This document shows, in pieces, positions 48,875 to 60,210 of a stretch of DNA of 64,000 nucleotides (the stretch's first letter is position 1; every line of letters starts with the position of its first letter). The notes beneath the pieces were generated by a model. It saw only the letters and a program-made list of their open reading frames with translations. It ran no database searches and was not told where the DNA came from. The stretch comes from Mycocentrospora acerina. Its lineage: Eukaryota > Ascomycota > Dothideomycetes > Pleosporales. The stretch is taken from contig JAKUHH010000143.1 of assembly GCA_022701365.1 (NCBI GenBank), positions 124,001-188,000 on the forward strand, given 5' to 3'. The translations under genes and the position numbers were made by a program.

Positions 48875-50714
48875 ATGAAGAATAGTTCACTGTCAGGATC
48901 CGATGTATTGGTAAGCATGAGGTGCTCATTTTTGTGGGATGCCTAAAATACGGAACGGGATTTTTGAAAATTTGCCGAATGTGAACTGCGGACATCTGAC
49001 GCTTGCTGCCTAGGTTACACATGGGGTCCTGCTTACCATCGCGCTCGGTATGATAATGGCGCGGTTTTACTTGCGATTCAGCATCCATCAAACTCGGAAG
49101 CTACTCGTGAGTGACCTGTTGATGAGTGCTGCGTGGTGCGCGGCCCTTGCCACAGCGAGCTTCGACATCGTGTTCAACAATAAAGGCGCATTAGAACCAG
49201 GCATCAATGTTACTTTGGAAAATTATGAAGCCTCGGTCGAGGATTTTGAGTACGTTGCAAAGGTGAGAGCAGTGAGCCAAGCTAGATCCAGGCGTGTTGT
49301 CTTCAAAGATGACCACTATTACATTTCATTACAGTGTTTTTAATCTATCACCCTACGCCCTTCGGTTTTTTGCTCCATTGACACCTTTCCGTTTGGTTGG
49401 TATGTCTGTTATGCTGACAACAGCAGATGAGTTGGGCCGGCAACATTCCATTCTACGCCGCTTTGTACCTGTGCAAGTTATCTCTCGTGGCCGTTTACAT
49501 CCAATTATTTCCAATATTCATGGTTAAATTGCGAATCGCGCTGTGGCTATCGTTGGGCTACTGCGTCCTCACATTCTTGATCTCTCTCGCATTGCAGTTT
49601 TTCCTTTGTTGGCCATTAGAAAGAAATTGGTAAGGAGTTCTATGCCATATATGAACCCTAACACTCCATTGCAAATTCTTTGAAAAAGAAGCTTACACAC
49701 ACATTCGTCTCTGCGCAGGCAAGTGTCCAGACCAGAAAGGTTGTGTAATTCTGACGTTCCGGCTCTGATTTTTCAAATTTGCTGGGCCTTACAATTCACT
49801 GGCAGCATTATCAGTAAGCTTCCCTATGATCCATACGCTTGAAATATCCTGTCGAAAAATTTGGAAGTTGCAGGGCAAGTGTATTTTTGAAAACTTAACC
49901 CTTTTGTCTCTCATCAACTGAAAATCGTCTCTACGTTACAGAGCTGCCAGACCAACAAATACTAATTCGGGTCATGCAGTTTTCTCTCTCCCCTTCTTTA
50001 TGATTTACAAAGTGCAGATGCGACCAGCGATGTTGGCTGGTGTCTACGCTGTCCTCTCATTAGGAGTTCTAGATATTTCCTTCTCCCTGGTCCGCTTTCT
50101 CACAGTACAGCTCACAAACGAAGGGGACTTCCGATCGTTTAGTCATATTGGTATGTTCGCTTTAACCTTCTTATCATTATGTACTCCACCCTCTCAATAC
50201 TAAGCAAACAAGATGTAATCCAATTTGAGATCGATTCTCACCCTCCAAATTTGCAGTTCTTCAGCTCCTTTGCTCTACCAGTACTAACAACCATTTTTGT
50301 TTAGAATTCTGGTCTGCCCTCGACATGAATGTTGGTTTGATTGTAACCTGTCTCCCGTCTCTACGCCCATACCTTCGGCGTGACTTTAAATCATCGTCAC
50401 CCGACAACTCGCTTCCAGAGAGTCATAGTCACGGTACTGGACAGAGTATTATCACGAACAAAAAGATAGCACCAGATCGTAATTCAATATGTTCGGAATA
50501 TCATGGGCAATTCAAGGAGATTGTAAGTAACGAGGGAATCGAGATCAGAATAAGTGAGGAAATTCATGGCCACATCAATGTATTCGAGAACGATGCTCAG
50601 ATTGAAGGAGGAAGAAAGGGAGAGAGTAGTAATCGAGGTAGAAACAGCTGGTCGGATGATAGGATGAGTAACAAGAGCGACATAGAACTCATTCAACTCA
50701 AGAGTCCAACGTAG
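48875..50714 (+). CDS. Pth11-type rhodopsin-domain membrane protein
   Basis: Six exons (48875-48910, 49014-49262, 49427-49629, 49719-49813, 49980-50150, 50305-50714) give 387 residues. Seven hydrophobic segments are visible. They include VLLTIALGMIMARFYLRF, LLMSAAWCAAL, FYAALYLCKLSLVAVYIQLF, LWLSLGYCVLTFLISLALQF, SIIIFSLPFFMIY and VYAVLSLGVLDISFSLVRF, then ALDMNVGLIVTCLPSLRPYL. This is the layout of the fungal rhodopsin-like/SAT4 family that includes Pth11-related receptors. The extended hydrophilic C-terminal tail (about 130 residues, Ser/Glu-rich) is probably cytosolic. It may sense an extracellular cue; the ligand is unknown. Introns of 89-166 nt are long for this window, and alternative acceptors at 49424/49427 would change one residue. 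Confidence 0.85.
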
Positions 50715-52261
50715 ATGCAATAGATTGTACCATTGTTATTCAATAAGTTGGTGGTAGATATCAACACTTACCTTAAGTGTTCAGTAGTTCATACGTTGGA
50801 AATAAGCCTCAAAGTTGTAGTGCTTCATGTGCTTTATCTTTTCTGGGACAAGGTGAATTGTGTTACTCTAATACTTCTAAACCATTTACCACTTGTCGAG
50901 AATCTGCATTGTGGTAAGAGCGTAACAATACCATTTGGCTGTCTTGAAGTTGACATCAGCCATAAGCTTTAGATGCGGCTTAGATGATAGCCGAGGACTT
51001 ACTATACTGAGGCTTCTAAAGTAATCTTATGTCTTCAAGTGATAATTTATATGTTAGTCTAATATATCGCTGCGGCAAATTTCGCCTGCATCTATGCTAA
51101 GCGCATTACAATTTCCCCCAAGGATACCACCATGGCAATGCATATTGCAAAAATTCTCAGTGACTTTATTCCAACTATTAACGAGCACAGGCCAAAGGTT
51201 GGAAGGTGAAATTCTCATGTTGGCAGGGTATTGGTCTTGCAGTTTACATAGTTAACTGGCACATATCAAGGTGCTCGGCCCTTCAAAGTCTGGAAATAAT
51301 AGTAAATTTACAGGATCGGAAAAGTGAGTATGATCTCTCAGGACTGTTTCCCTAAATATTTTGTAGTGTACTCGATTCAGTACATAAGAATTCTTGCTAT
51401 CATATTTTGATTTTCGACTGGTGAGTGTTGAATGTCACCTATATGCAAGGCTTGTCATGCACGAACCGGGACGCCTTGTATCGAAGTGCTACGCGTAGCA
51501 TGGGTTCGGATCTGCACAGATGGCGTTGAGCACTTCACTGAACATGTTTGAAGATGACTCTATGGTAGGAGATAGCTAGATTTTATTAAATTCTAATGTA
51601 TCCGTTTTTTGAAAAGTTCTCGTTTAGAAAAATCCAAAAATCTCTCCATTGTATGCGAATTTATTAAATCTTCCACAGCTAAATGCCTAATCATTTCGCG
51701 ATGTGTATTCCACATCCTAGGCACTCTAGTATACACGTAATTTTGGGATTTAAATGAAGCAAGAGAACTTTTTTATTGAATCATTTTTGAAAGCTTGTTC
51801 AAAACGAGTACTGGAGGCCTAACTCTTCTGTAAATGACGGCCATTATGAGACCAGGCGGGCCGTTGCAACAGGATTGCGGCGCGACAAGCTATAGACATG
51901 CCAAGCCGGTATCCGGCCCTAAGCATCCCATCATATAGGTCTTAGCTCCTTCCTCATGAGTTTTTCGGCAGCTATGAAGAAATCAGGCCGCTCCTTGATG
52001 CACGGGCGCTTGTGTCTGGTGTTCTGTATGCTAAGCTTCTTGCCAAGTGAGGGTCTGGCCCATCTGACCCATATTTCCCTGTGGCGTAGTGAATTCTGCC
52101 CTTTTTCCACAGCTTTTCTACTTCAAGTTAAAATTGTTTCTCCTTCTAATGTCCACTTCAACACAGCGTCGCTCCTTAAATTCTACGACTAACGTCTACG
52201 CTACACTACACTCTTTCTCATCTCATGCCTGCCGTACTTTTCTCTTTCACTTGACATCATC
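50715..52261. other. AT-rich intergenic DNA
   Basis: 1.5 kb without a supportable gene. Composition is AT-rich with frequent stops in all frames. The right end is the promoter side of the DUF7136-like gene. Confidence 0.5.
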
Positions 52262-53077
52262 ATGCGTATCTTGCTTTGGATGAGCCAGTTCCTTCTGGCT
52301 AGTGTCAAGTTTGTATACGCAACCACCAACAAATCTTCAGGCGTTGTGGAGGTGGATTTGGTTTTCCCACGGAACGAGATATATGCGCCCACCGATGTTC
52401 TCCCTATTATCTTCGGTTTCCAGAATACTGAGCTTGTGCCGTTTCTCGGCTTGACACTCTACTACCAAATCTGGGACTGGAACAGCATGTCCAACCTTAT
52501 CGAAAGCCGGTCCGTTGAACTGAGGTGGGCCACTTATTCCAGCAGTGATCCTTTCTTCGAGGCCACTTATACTGCACGATTTGAAAGAGAGGGTACCTGG
52601 ATGCTCAAATGGACCTTAGGAAGGAGTAGCTGCACCGAAAAATCTGTTTCATCGAGCTTCGGTCCAAACCTTTTCCAGAACAGCACTACTACCGCTACAA
52701 TCTTCACTACCAAGAACTTAGGCCAGGATATCGATCTCATTGCGGCTACAATGAACGAAAATTGCGACGAAACTATGGGGATTGCAATCAACCTCACTGA
52801 CACTATGAAAGCTTACGCTAGCTGGTACGGTGGCGAAAGCTGTGCCGCGGTGGCACCCTATGTTCCCACACCAAGCCCCTGCCATGCCAAGATCAATTCT
52901 GCCGCTGCTGCTAGTATTTCTGCCTCACTGGATGCTAAGATATGTAGAATTACTTCTAGTCCAACTTATCATGGCTGCCCCGGGGATGAATTCAAAGGCG
53001 CCGCTCAGCAACTAGCTGTTGGAATTGTGGTAGTTGTGTTAGTCACCCTTAGCGCTCTAGGGTCAGTTATAATTTAA
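52262..53077 (+). CDS. Cell-surface protein, DUF7136-like, C-terminally anchored
   Basis: Single exon, 271 residues. The N-terminal 20 residues form a signal peptide (MRILLWMSQFLLASVKFVYA). The body begins with VEVDLVFPRNEIYAP and PIIFGFQN, strings I associate with the fungal DUF7136 family of extracellular proteins. It has several Cys and NxS/T sequons. A final hydrophobic stretch of about 22 residues runs to the C terminus (LAVGIVVVVLVTLSALGSVII), fitting a GPI-anchor signal or a single membrane span. The biochemical role is not known; surface exposure is inferred. Confidence 0.82.
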   Translation: MRILLWMSQFLLASVKFVYATTNKSSGVVEVDLVFPRNEIYAPTDVLPIIFGFQNTELVPFLGLTLYYQIWDWNSMSNLIESRSVELRWATYSSSDPFFEATYTARFEREGTWMLKWTLGRSSCTEKSVSSSFGPNLFQNSTTTATIFTTKNLGQDIDLIAATMNENCDETMGIAINLTDTMKAYASWYGGESCAAVAPYVPTPSPCHAKINSAAAASISASLDAKICRITSSPTYHGCPGDEFKGAAQQLAVGIVVVVLVTLSALGSVII

Positions 53078-55073
53078 ATCCCTGGCTTTATAGTTTGTCA
53101 TCAATCTCCAAACCCGAATAGTACATGTTAGTGCATCTTTTTGTTGTCAGGACACAGCTCTATTCCACTATGCCATGCAAGCCAAAAAGGTACTATGATC
53201 TATCATCTGATAGATCCTGGAATAGAACAGTACATATCCTCAGGTTGAACCACTTCCTGACATTTGTTTACTTTAGTACATATCATGCAAATTTTACTTT
53301 TCCTTCTCGATCTAGTTGTTCGCATGCGACAATTAAGAGGAAGACAGACACCACGACAATACCGAGCGAAAGTCTTCATTTATCCAGTAGTTACAAGGTA
53401 TCAGCACTCATAGCTATCATTTCAAATGAAGGCGAGTCTACAACGCCGTGTCAGGTGCCGCGATAGTTTCTGTAAAAGGCAATTACCAAGCTCCCAGAAA
53501 TGGAAGGTAACTGATCTTATTGGCATTTACAGAATGTTCGTGAAATGTGGTCTCGGCAATATTCGTAGTTAATAGGCGTGTGATTATCTCATGAATCAGT
53601 TGGAGCGTCTGATTCATGAGATAAGCAGATTACACATTCTTTGTTACCTGGAATGACAGGAGTAAAACCCAGTAGCGAATGATCAGGTCAATCATTGGCT
53701 GAGAAAGTGGAACGAGAGAGGTCTCCGCCAAAAGAAAAACAGTTTCTGAGGGGAGTATTTCGCACATGAGTCAGGCTTGTTTGTGATGGCTGAAAATTTA
53801 CTGAACAAGTTCTTTGCTTATACTCCGAGAGTTTTAATGCTTTGCAGATTTCTCTTGCTTTATGGTTTCTTGCATTTCAGTTCACTGCCCATAACTATTC
53901 TGAATCGAGTTGGCTCTGTAGCCTTTTAAGACATTTTGCCTCAGCGAGCACTGTCTTGCAATTTTCACTTCATCCTTTATCGATCCTGTTTGATGGGCTT
54001 GTTAGTGGCACTGCTTCCTTGAAAGCCTCCTTGATTGCCTCAACTACTTTGTCCACATATATATTGTGAGCGAATTCTAATTCGTTATGGTGTGTTTCCA
54101 CGCTTTATTAGGTCGATAGCGTTACTGGTGTTGGTTCTCTTTCGACCTCATCTGGCCTGCGATCGATTTCTAGTGGTAACAATTGGTTGCATTTATGCAG
54201 CTTTCTAATTCATCCTGTTCCTTCAAGACGTGTCTTTTTTTGTATCCTTTGTGATTCTCTTTCGTAGTGTCTCCGTGACTGGGTGGTAGTATGGTCACAA
54301 TTACAGGCGCAGTATGTCTGTTGACACTTCTCTGATGCACAATAATGGTGCGGCTATTTGGGCTTGTACATAGCGGCGTGGTATACAAAGCATATTTCTG
54401 TCTTCTGCAATAAGTACTTGAGATAATCGTAACGTACACTCGGTTTAGATTAATCTTTCTAAAGTTGAAGCTTCCCGTAAAAAAGTGCACATTCCGCACA
54501 TACGTATTATCGCACATCAAAACGACACCATGCAGTAGATGAACACAAAGAAGCTTATGAAAACTCGATTCTCGGCAATCTTAACTTTTTCTTAACAGTA
54601 TTGTTACATGATTTTTCTACACATTAAGATAGAATCAGTAAAAGACCAGTAACATAGCCGTAAAGCAGCCTGACGAGAGCAAGAACTAATTCTACTCAAG
54701 AAATATCATATTTAGAACGGTGATTACGGCCAAGCAGCTTTCATAATGAATACTCCCAGCCATTCTCTTGCATTATGCCAAGTCTTGAAATGCTAAATGT
54801 TCCGGTATCATCTAGGGTCAACAGAGAAATGATTACTTTAACAATGAAATCTACTAAAACCTACAGAGGTATTACAATATTATCAGATGGTGTAGCTTAG
54901 AGGAATATTCAGAGGAAGGAGGTTAAGCACTGAATGAAATTTGTAATACATTTATACGATCGCTTTGGGTCAATGTGAAATTTTTGTTGCTATTCAGAGC
55001 TATCACACACCAGAACAGGAGGAATATCTAGGCTTAGGAAATATATGTTCGTTTCCAATGGCTTCATAGTGTA
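53078..55073. other. AT-rich intergenic DNA with hairpin
   Basis: Two kilobases with no convincing gene. It contains a perfect 16-bp inverted repeat at 53584-53624 and a smaller palindrome near 53190-53210. Confidence 0.5.
53584..53624. repeat. Perfect 16-bp inverted repeat, 9-nt loop
   Basis: Arm TTATCTCATGAATCAG (53584-53599) is the exact reverse complement of 53609-53624, with a 9-nt spacer. After a short mismatch, a further GTGT/ACAC pair lies outside at 53578-53581 and 53632-53635. It could form an RNA hairpin or be the remnant of a palindromic element. Confidence 0.85.
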
Positions 55074-55597
55074 TTAAAAGATAACCATAAAACGTACAAG
55101 CTGTAACGCAGGCTCTTCCTGTAACTTGGAACTTTCAACGTGCCACCTTGAGAAGTAGTTAGTATATTTAATAGGATCAAGAGCACATAAATATTCTATG
55201 CTCACCCGTTGCTTGTTCGTGTCTGTAGTGATATGTCCTGTGCCGACATGACCACCCTGGGGATCTTCAAGAATGATTGTGCTGTGCATTTCTGGATCTG
55301 CTGGACTTTCGTGATCTAAGGATCTGGTGTCGTCAATAGGAAAAACTTTACTCTTCTATGGGCTACAAACGTGATGACAACTTTCTGGACCCTACTCGCT
55401 TGATTGGAGGAAAGTAATTTGTTGCCTGAAAGTGCGCTGGCAACCCTATTTATTGTATCGTTTAGGTAGATTTGATCAACCGAATCAACAGACCGCCTGA
55501 TTCCGGCGTGTCGGATCTCGATAGCAACGTGTATTGAAACCTGACGGCCAGCGACAGCAACATTTCTCATGAATCGGGTGGTCATATTGGCTGACAT
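55074..55597 (-). CDS. Two-exon orphan gene, unknown function
   Basis: Exons 55597-55371 and 55323-55074 give 158 residues. The 47-nt intron has donor GTTTGT, a TTGAC branch-like site and acceptor CCAG; splicing joins two frames that each end or begin without sense otherwise. Unspliced, the first frame runs into a stop at 55319-55321. A TATATAAA box lies 143 bp upstream. The protein begins MSANMTTRFMRNVAVAG, has no signal peptide or membrane span, and shows no family motif I know. It is a hypothetical gene supported by structure only. Confidence 0.6.
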
Positions 55598-56179
55598 GGT
55601 AGGTTGGTATAGGACTCGAAAGACAGTTCAGTATATAAATGAAAAGAAGAAGAATGTTCAAACGGAAATAGCAGGTAAGGAATATGTGTTGAGTAATTGA
55701 TAATGGTTGTGAAGATGAGTTTGGCTCGAGCTTAGTCTGTTTATATAACATTATAGGTCACCCGCTTTGCCGCTATTTGCCTTTCCGAGACAACCCTACA
55801 AGTGTGTATTAAGCGCTAGTAATGGTTACGCCGCATCCCGAATGTTTTATCCTGACCAATTGTTAGATTTATGATCTCGCAGTTTCATTGGACGTCCTTG
55901 GCGTTATCATATTGCTGAGCGCGTAACTGTGCCTCATTTTGAAAGTCTTGCCCTCCCAATCATTAGCCACGCGCCTTCTTAGCACAGAAAAAACGTCCTC
56001 AGCCTCATGATAAATTTTTAGTGCATGTTAATATATCCACACCTGAGACACTCTTTAAGTTTCTTCCTAATCCGACTGATGCTAGCGCACACCAATTTAC
56101 TCTTTGGATTCGTTGATGTATGAATCGGAGAACCATCTTTTTTTGTTGATGACTACATTTTGCAATAAAAGTGCTGTAA
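55598..56179. other. Intergenic DNA, orphan promoter side
   Basis: 582 bp. It holds the TATA-like box of the orphan gene and the 3' flank of the kinase gene; no coding frame is supported. Confidence 0.5.
55740..55747 (-). promoter_or_regulatory. TATA-like box upstream of orphan gene
   Basis: TATATAAA on the minus strand, about 143 bp before the orphan start codon at 55597. Inferred from sequence and position. Confidence 0.4.
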
Positions 56180-57352
56180 TCATGTACTATGTTGTAAATA
56201 AGGGTGCAACAATGCTTCCGACGCCGTCGGTCTCTTGTCAGGGTCAATAACAAGTAAACATTCAATGAAGTCCAACAAGTCTGATGGTACTGGAGGATCT
56301 GGGATATGTTGCAGCTCCTCGCGCCAGGTGAGTCGATCAATGAGCTTCATATTACCACTCGAATGGTTCATGACTGCTAGTTTTTTGGCAAACTCAAACT
56401 CTTCTTTGTACTGGCGATTGATAGGCGGACCTAGTGGGCCAACGAGACATATGATTTTCGCAATGCACCATGCCTCTGCATGGCCTTCGATGATCTTATC
56501 TCCAGTACCAAAGAGGCCAAGGGGTGATAATTTCGTTGTCAACTGTCAAATCAGTATTTTCTCCCACAAAGATAGGGGCGAGGACGAACTGTTACAGCAA
56601 GAGACCATACATCTGAAGCGTGTCGACATGGATACCCTTGCCAAATCTCTGGCGCTCTACATGGCAGACATTGAGCACGTTGTTTGGTAAAGTTATCCTT
56701 AATCACTTTAAATATGAGAGTTAGTTATAATCGTAAGATTTGGAGTAGCACTTGCTGTTCCCCAGATCCCCTAACTTTGCGACTGGTTGGCTCCCGTCGA
56801 TATGGGAGATGAAAATATTATTTGGACTGATATCTAGACACATTAGTATTATTTAGGGATAGTTAATAGGTGGTATTACCTGTATGAACAGCATCGAGGG
56901 TCTTCAAAACATCAAGTGCTGATAAAACCCCACGAGACACGGCCTTTGGCAGCTTCGGATTACTTCGAAACTCTGGCGCAGTTACTGCTCGTAGGTCATG
57001 ATCCATCCACTCAAATACTAAACATGGGGGGTCATCGTGAGACTCTTTTAACTCCACGGTATCGTACAAAGCTCGTATATATGGGCTTGATGCGATCTCA
57101 TTGATCCTATAATTGCGGTATTCGCGCCTTAGGCACATCTTTTCGTTATCAGTCGCTGCTGATTTAACCATAGCCCTTTAAAAATAGTAAGTGATGGAAC
57201 CCAGATTTTATGTTTACAAGGACTAACCATTTTGCTTGAGTAGAAGGGCCAGATAAAATCTTAGCTTTAAAGACAGTGGAGCCTTTCAACGAATGCATAA
57301 GCTCATAGTTTCCTTTAGCTCCGCGAAGGATTTGCCCTATACGTAGTGCCAT
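56180..57352 (-). CDS. Divergent fungal protein kinase, with probable GC-AG intron
   Basis: Five exons (57352-57228, 57175-56880, 56833-56756, 56705-56590, 56542-56180) give 325 residues, almost only a kinase domain. Lys46 (AMVKSA) fits the ATP-anchoring lysine. The catalytic loop is HTDISPNN, with Asp141 and Asn146 present but the usual Arg of HRD replaced. The metal-binding motif reads GDLGN (Asp163) instead of DFG. The APE-type motif is CRAPE (Glu186), and DVWSLAVT follows. These changes are known from expanded fungal-specific kinase families, so activity is possible. The intron 56706-56755 starts with GCAAGT, not GT, and has a good AACTAAC branch site; it alone restores the frame. It may act in a lineage-specific signalling route. 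Confidence 0.82.
56706..56755 (-). other. Probable GC-AG intron (50 nt)
   Basis: On the minus strand the intron reads GCAAGT at its 5' end and TTTAAAG at its 3' end with AACTAAC between. Removing it joins GDLGN to MIKDNF and continues into CRAPE. GC-AG introns are roughly 1% of introns in many eukaryotes. Confidence 0.65.
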
Positions 57353-58349
57353 GAACACGAAAAAGTAGGGAAGCAGAAGGAGGTGTGTTTGTGTACAAAG
57401 TGTTGGAGACCCTCTGATAGTGTAGCGGCGTGGTCCTTGGCAACGCCATAAAGCTTTGACCCAGCATTATGACCACGCTAGTCCGGAGAGAGGAAAACCT
57501 TCCATTCCATAGCAGCCCAGTGACTCCGTCATCACAAGCGCGTAGCATGTTCCCTTTTTTTGTGACTGTTGCAGGGTATTAGCAGCAACCCATTTCCATG
57601 AGGTGCACTGTCAACTTGCCTGTGTTGCTATATACGATAAGAAAGCTCGGCCCTCATTCGAGCAATGTACTGGCAGACCATGTTTCAGGTCACCCTATAT
57701 CATTAGTAGTTCTCGAACATACTTCGTGTATGCAACTATTAGGACGGGTTTATCTGTAGAATTTGTTCTTTATCACGACTATTTCGCCAGTTTCCTTCAC
57801 ATTCTACATGTGTTACTATGCTTGCCCTTCTATCTGAAACCGCTTTGTTTATGTGAAGGGAATTAATTCATACAAATATTATTCACTACTCTTGTATGAA
57901 AAGGCCAAGACATTGTTAACTTTTCCCCCAGTAGAAGATTAAGATAAAAAGTAAACTTCAAAAGCTTTTCGTCATTATGTTATAGCTTTCTGATGATACG
58001 ATTTGACTCTTACAAAGTGAACTTGGCTCTATCCTAGGTCAGCAGGCTTGTAGATTGCCTGCAGGACGTTTTCTTCACATGCGCCACATGTCTTCAAGTG
58101 GTGCTTCTTGATCGCCTCGTGGACCAGTTTGAAGGTATTTCTGCTGTGTTGGCCTTCTATAGCTCTCACAACGTAGGCAACAGGAGTTCCACTGATCATG
58201 ATACCTTTGTCATAAACATGCGTTACGAACGGCACGACCGCGAAGATTTAGTGGTTGAGCATGGAGAGAGAAGCGCCATCTGAAAAGCCATAGACGAGTC
58301 TTTATTCACTGCTAAAGCATCCAAATTTGCTTCTATTATTAAAATACAA
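57353..58349. other. Intergenic DNA with a small uncertain frame
   Basis: AT-rich DNA between two leftward genes. It includes the small frame listed at 58029-58199 and nothing else I can support. Confidence 0.45.
58029..58199 (-). CDS. Small uncertain frame, 56 residues
   Basis: From the ATG at 58199 the frame encodes 56 residues, with SGTPVAYVVRAIEGQHS and ENVLQAIYKPADLG. It has protein-like composition and could be the last exon of a gene whose 5' exons I cannot place, or an ankyrin-like fragment. An open frame continues upstream only to a GTG at 58235. Confidence 0.25.
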   Translation of the reverse strand: MISGTPVAYVVRAIEGQHSRNTFKLVHEAIKKHHLKTCGACEENVLQAIYKPADLG

Positions 58350-59544
58350 CTATCTTGTCCCTATCGCTCCGTGTGGTACACCTGTCCGCCTCCTTGCCAT
58401 ACTTTGTCCTATCGCATTGCGTACATCCTTCTCCTGATGCACCACATTTTGCACCATGTATTTTTTCAACGCGTCTCTCAACTCGCTCTTCGCCTTTTCA
58501 TTCTCACGGTATGGAATAGATTCAAGTTCAAGAAGTCTTGTCGATTCCTTGTTCGACTCAGCAACAAATGCACTGAGGCGGTCAAGTTGTTTGTGGCGTA
58601 CTTCATCTGTGTCCTCAGTTGATTGCTGAGGATTGTTGGGATTATCGCGGTAGAGTGGCATCAGAAGGGCGAGAAACTGAGCGAGAGACATAGATGCCTT
58701 CTTCGCGATGGCCGTTACCTGGAAAGGCAAGTATGCAGGGCGTAGTTGAAGAGCTGAAACAAGCGGGTTTAGATACTTGGTCAAAAAGGTCGGAAAATCG
58801 GGCCGCATCGCTGTTCTGATATCAAATGTCGCTACTGCCAAAAGTCCCAGGTATCGCCAGTAGCTCCCATCCTTGAGGAAACCAAGCGCATTCGCTCCGA
58901 CGAGAAACACGAAAATTGCTCCATAATTTGTCGCTGTAGTCACGAGTGCATTGTCCACGTACTCCTTCACAGTCAGACAAGTTTGACACCGCCCTAGGAT
59001 CTCAGGCCCAAATCTGTCGTACGCAAATCTCTTCACTGGGTCGAGCACAACATCTCGTGCTTGCTTCAGATGCACATAGTAGTTGTTAGCCCAATCCCTG
59101 TCTACTCCCGGGCCTATCTTGTCAGGATGGAACCTTATCGTTAGTCGCCGAAACCGTGAGTTCACGCCGCTCTCTTCAACATCGATGGGCACGCCAAGAA
59201 GAGTATATATATTGCTTGATCGCTGGAGGTTGAAATCGACTTCGTAGATGGTGAAGAGGAAATAAGCGGCGTAAATGGCGATCAGTATTGCACGACGGTG
59301 ACTGATGAATCGTTGCGAGCCTGGTTGTGGCTTTGGGGATCCGGCGCGTATGAAGATGCTATAAAGGACCGTTTGAGCCCATCCTGCAGCCTGGGGAAAT
59401 CAGTAAATTGTCGTATAGTAAAGCAAACGCGCTTCTTGTTATGTGGAATATATCGGGGCAGTACAGAAGACTTACAAAAGGGATTAAGAATTGCCAGACT
59501 AGGAAGGGGCCAATAGTGTCCCAAGAAATAGATGCCTGTGCCAT
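58350..59544 (-). CDS. Membrane-anchored J-domain (DnaJ) co-chaperone
   Basis: Exons 59544-59476 and 59390-58350 (85-nt intron, donor GTAAGT, acceptor CCCAG) give 369 residues. The N terminus is hydrophobic (FLVWQFLIPF, then WAQTVLYSIFIRAGSPKPQP), with a further segment at about 50-72 (ILIAIYAAYFLFTIYEVDF). The J domain follows at about 83-145 with the HPD motif at residues 111-113, which stimulates Hsp70 ATPase. Another hydrophobic segment lies at about 170-205. The C-terminal third is soluble and basic. The layout (membrane spans, J domain, membrane spans, tail) matches fungal ER-membrane J proteins. The soluble ER Hsp70 or a cytosolic Hsp70 could be the partner, depending on topology. Confidence 0.88.
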
Positions 59545-60210
59545 GTCGATATCCTAACCAAATGCAATTGTTTAGGGTAGAGGGGAGAAGCGCATTGTTA
59601 CGCGTAATTGTTACTTCTGAATGACAGGTGGCCCTCAACGACGTCAGGGTCCAAATGCACGCGAAAGTTGCTTAGTCATCACCAACACTGACACAAACTC
59701 ATCCGATTGCCGTACTTTCTTGGATTTACTAGCAGTCGCTACAAGATTCACATTAGAATCATATGTTCAATTAGATGATAGCTAAGCCAACAGCTATAAT
59801 AATTTTCTATTCATATCCGGGACTGGTAATGATTAAAATATACCCTGCAGCCCGAATCAGTTTGTTTCACAGGCAGGCAAATTTATTCATAGAGATCGCA
59901 TGTATTGGGTATAGGCGTTCTAAATATGGAAAAAAGAACAAACATAAACTTGCTGTGGAAATGAACATTTAAAAGTGGTAACAACTCCGCCAAACAATCT
60001 TCTTTTTTCTTCAAAAGACATTCTTCAAAAGACATTCTCACAAAGGAGATAATGTCCACATCGCAATCTTGACGACTAAGTCGTCGGGTATCTATTCCAC
60101 ATCGCGTATTGCAACAATAATCATCGGCAAGCCGACGCTAGAGCGAACATAATACGCTCACTAGCATTTTACTGCGCCCAGCGCTCGTATCCCAAGGGTC
60201 CGTAAAGGGC
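59545..60210. other. Intergenic spacer
   Basis: Promoter side of the J-domain gene and 3' flank of the transporter gene. AT-rich, no coding frame supported. Confidence 0.5.

Noticed and set aside
53187..53210. Small GATCTATCA palindrome
   Set aside because: Nine-base arms are short enough to occur by chance in AT-rich DNA.
57603..57866. 87-codon plus-strand frame
   Set aside because: No motif and no supporting neighbours; likely chance frame in AT-rich DNA.
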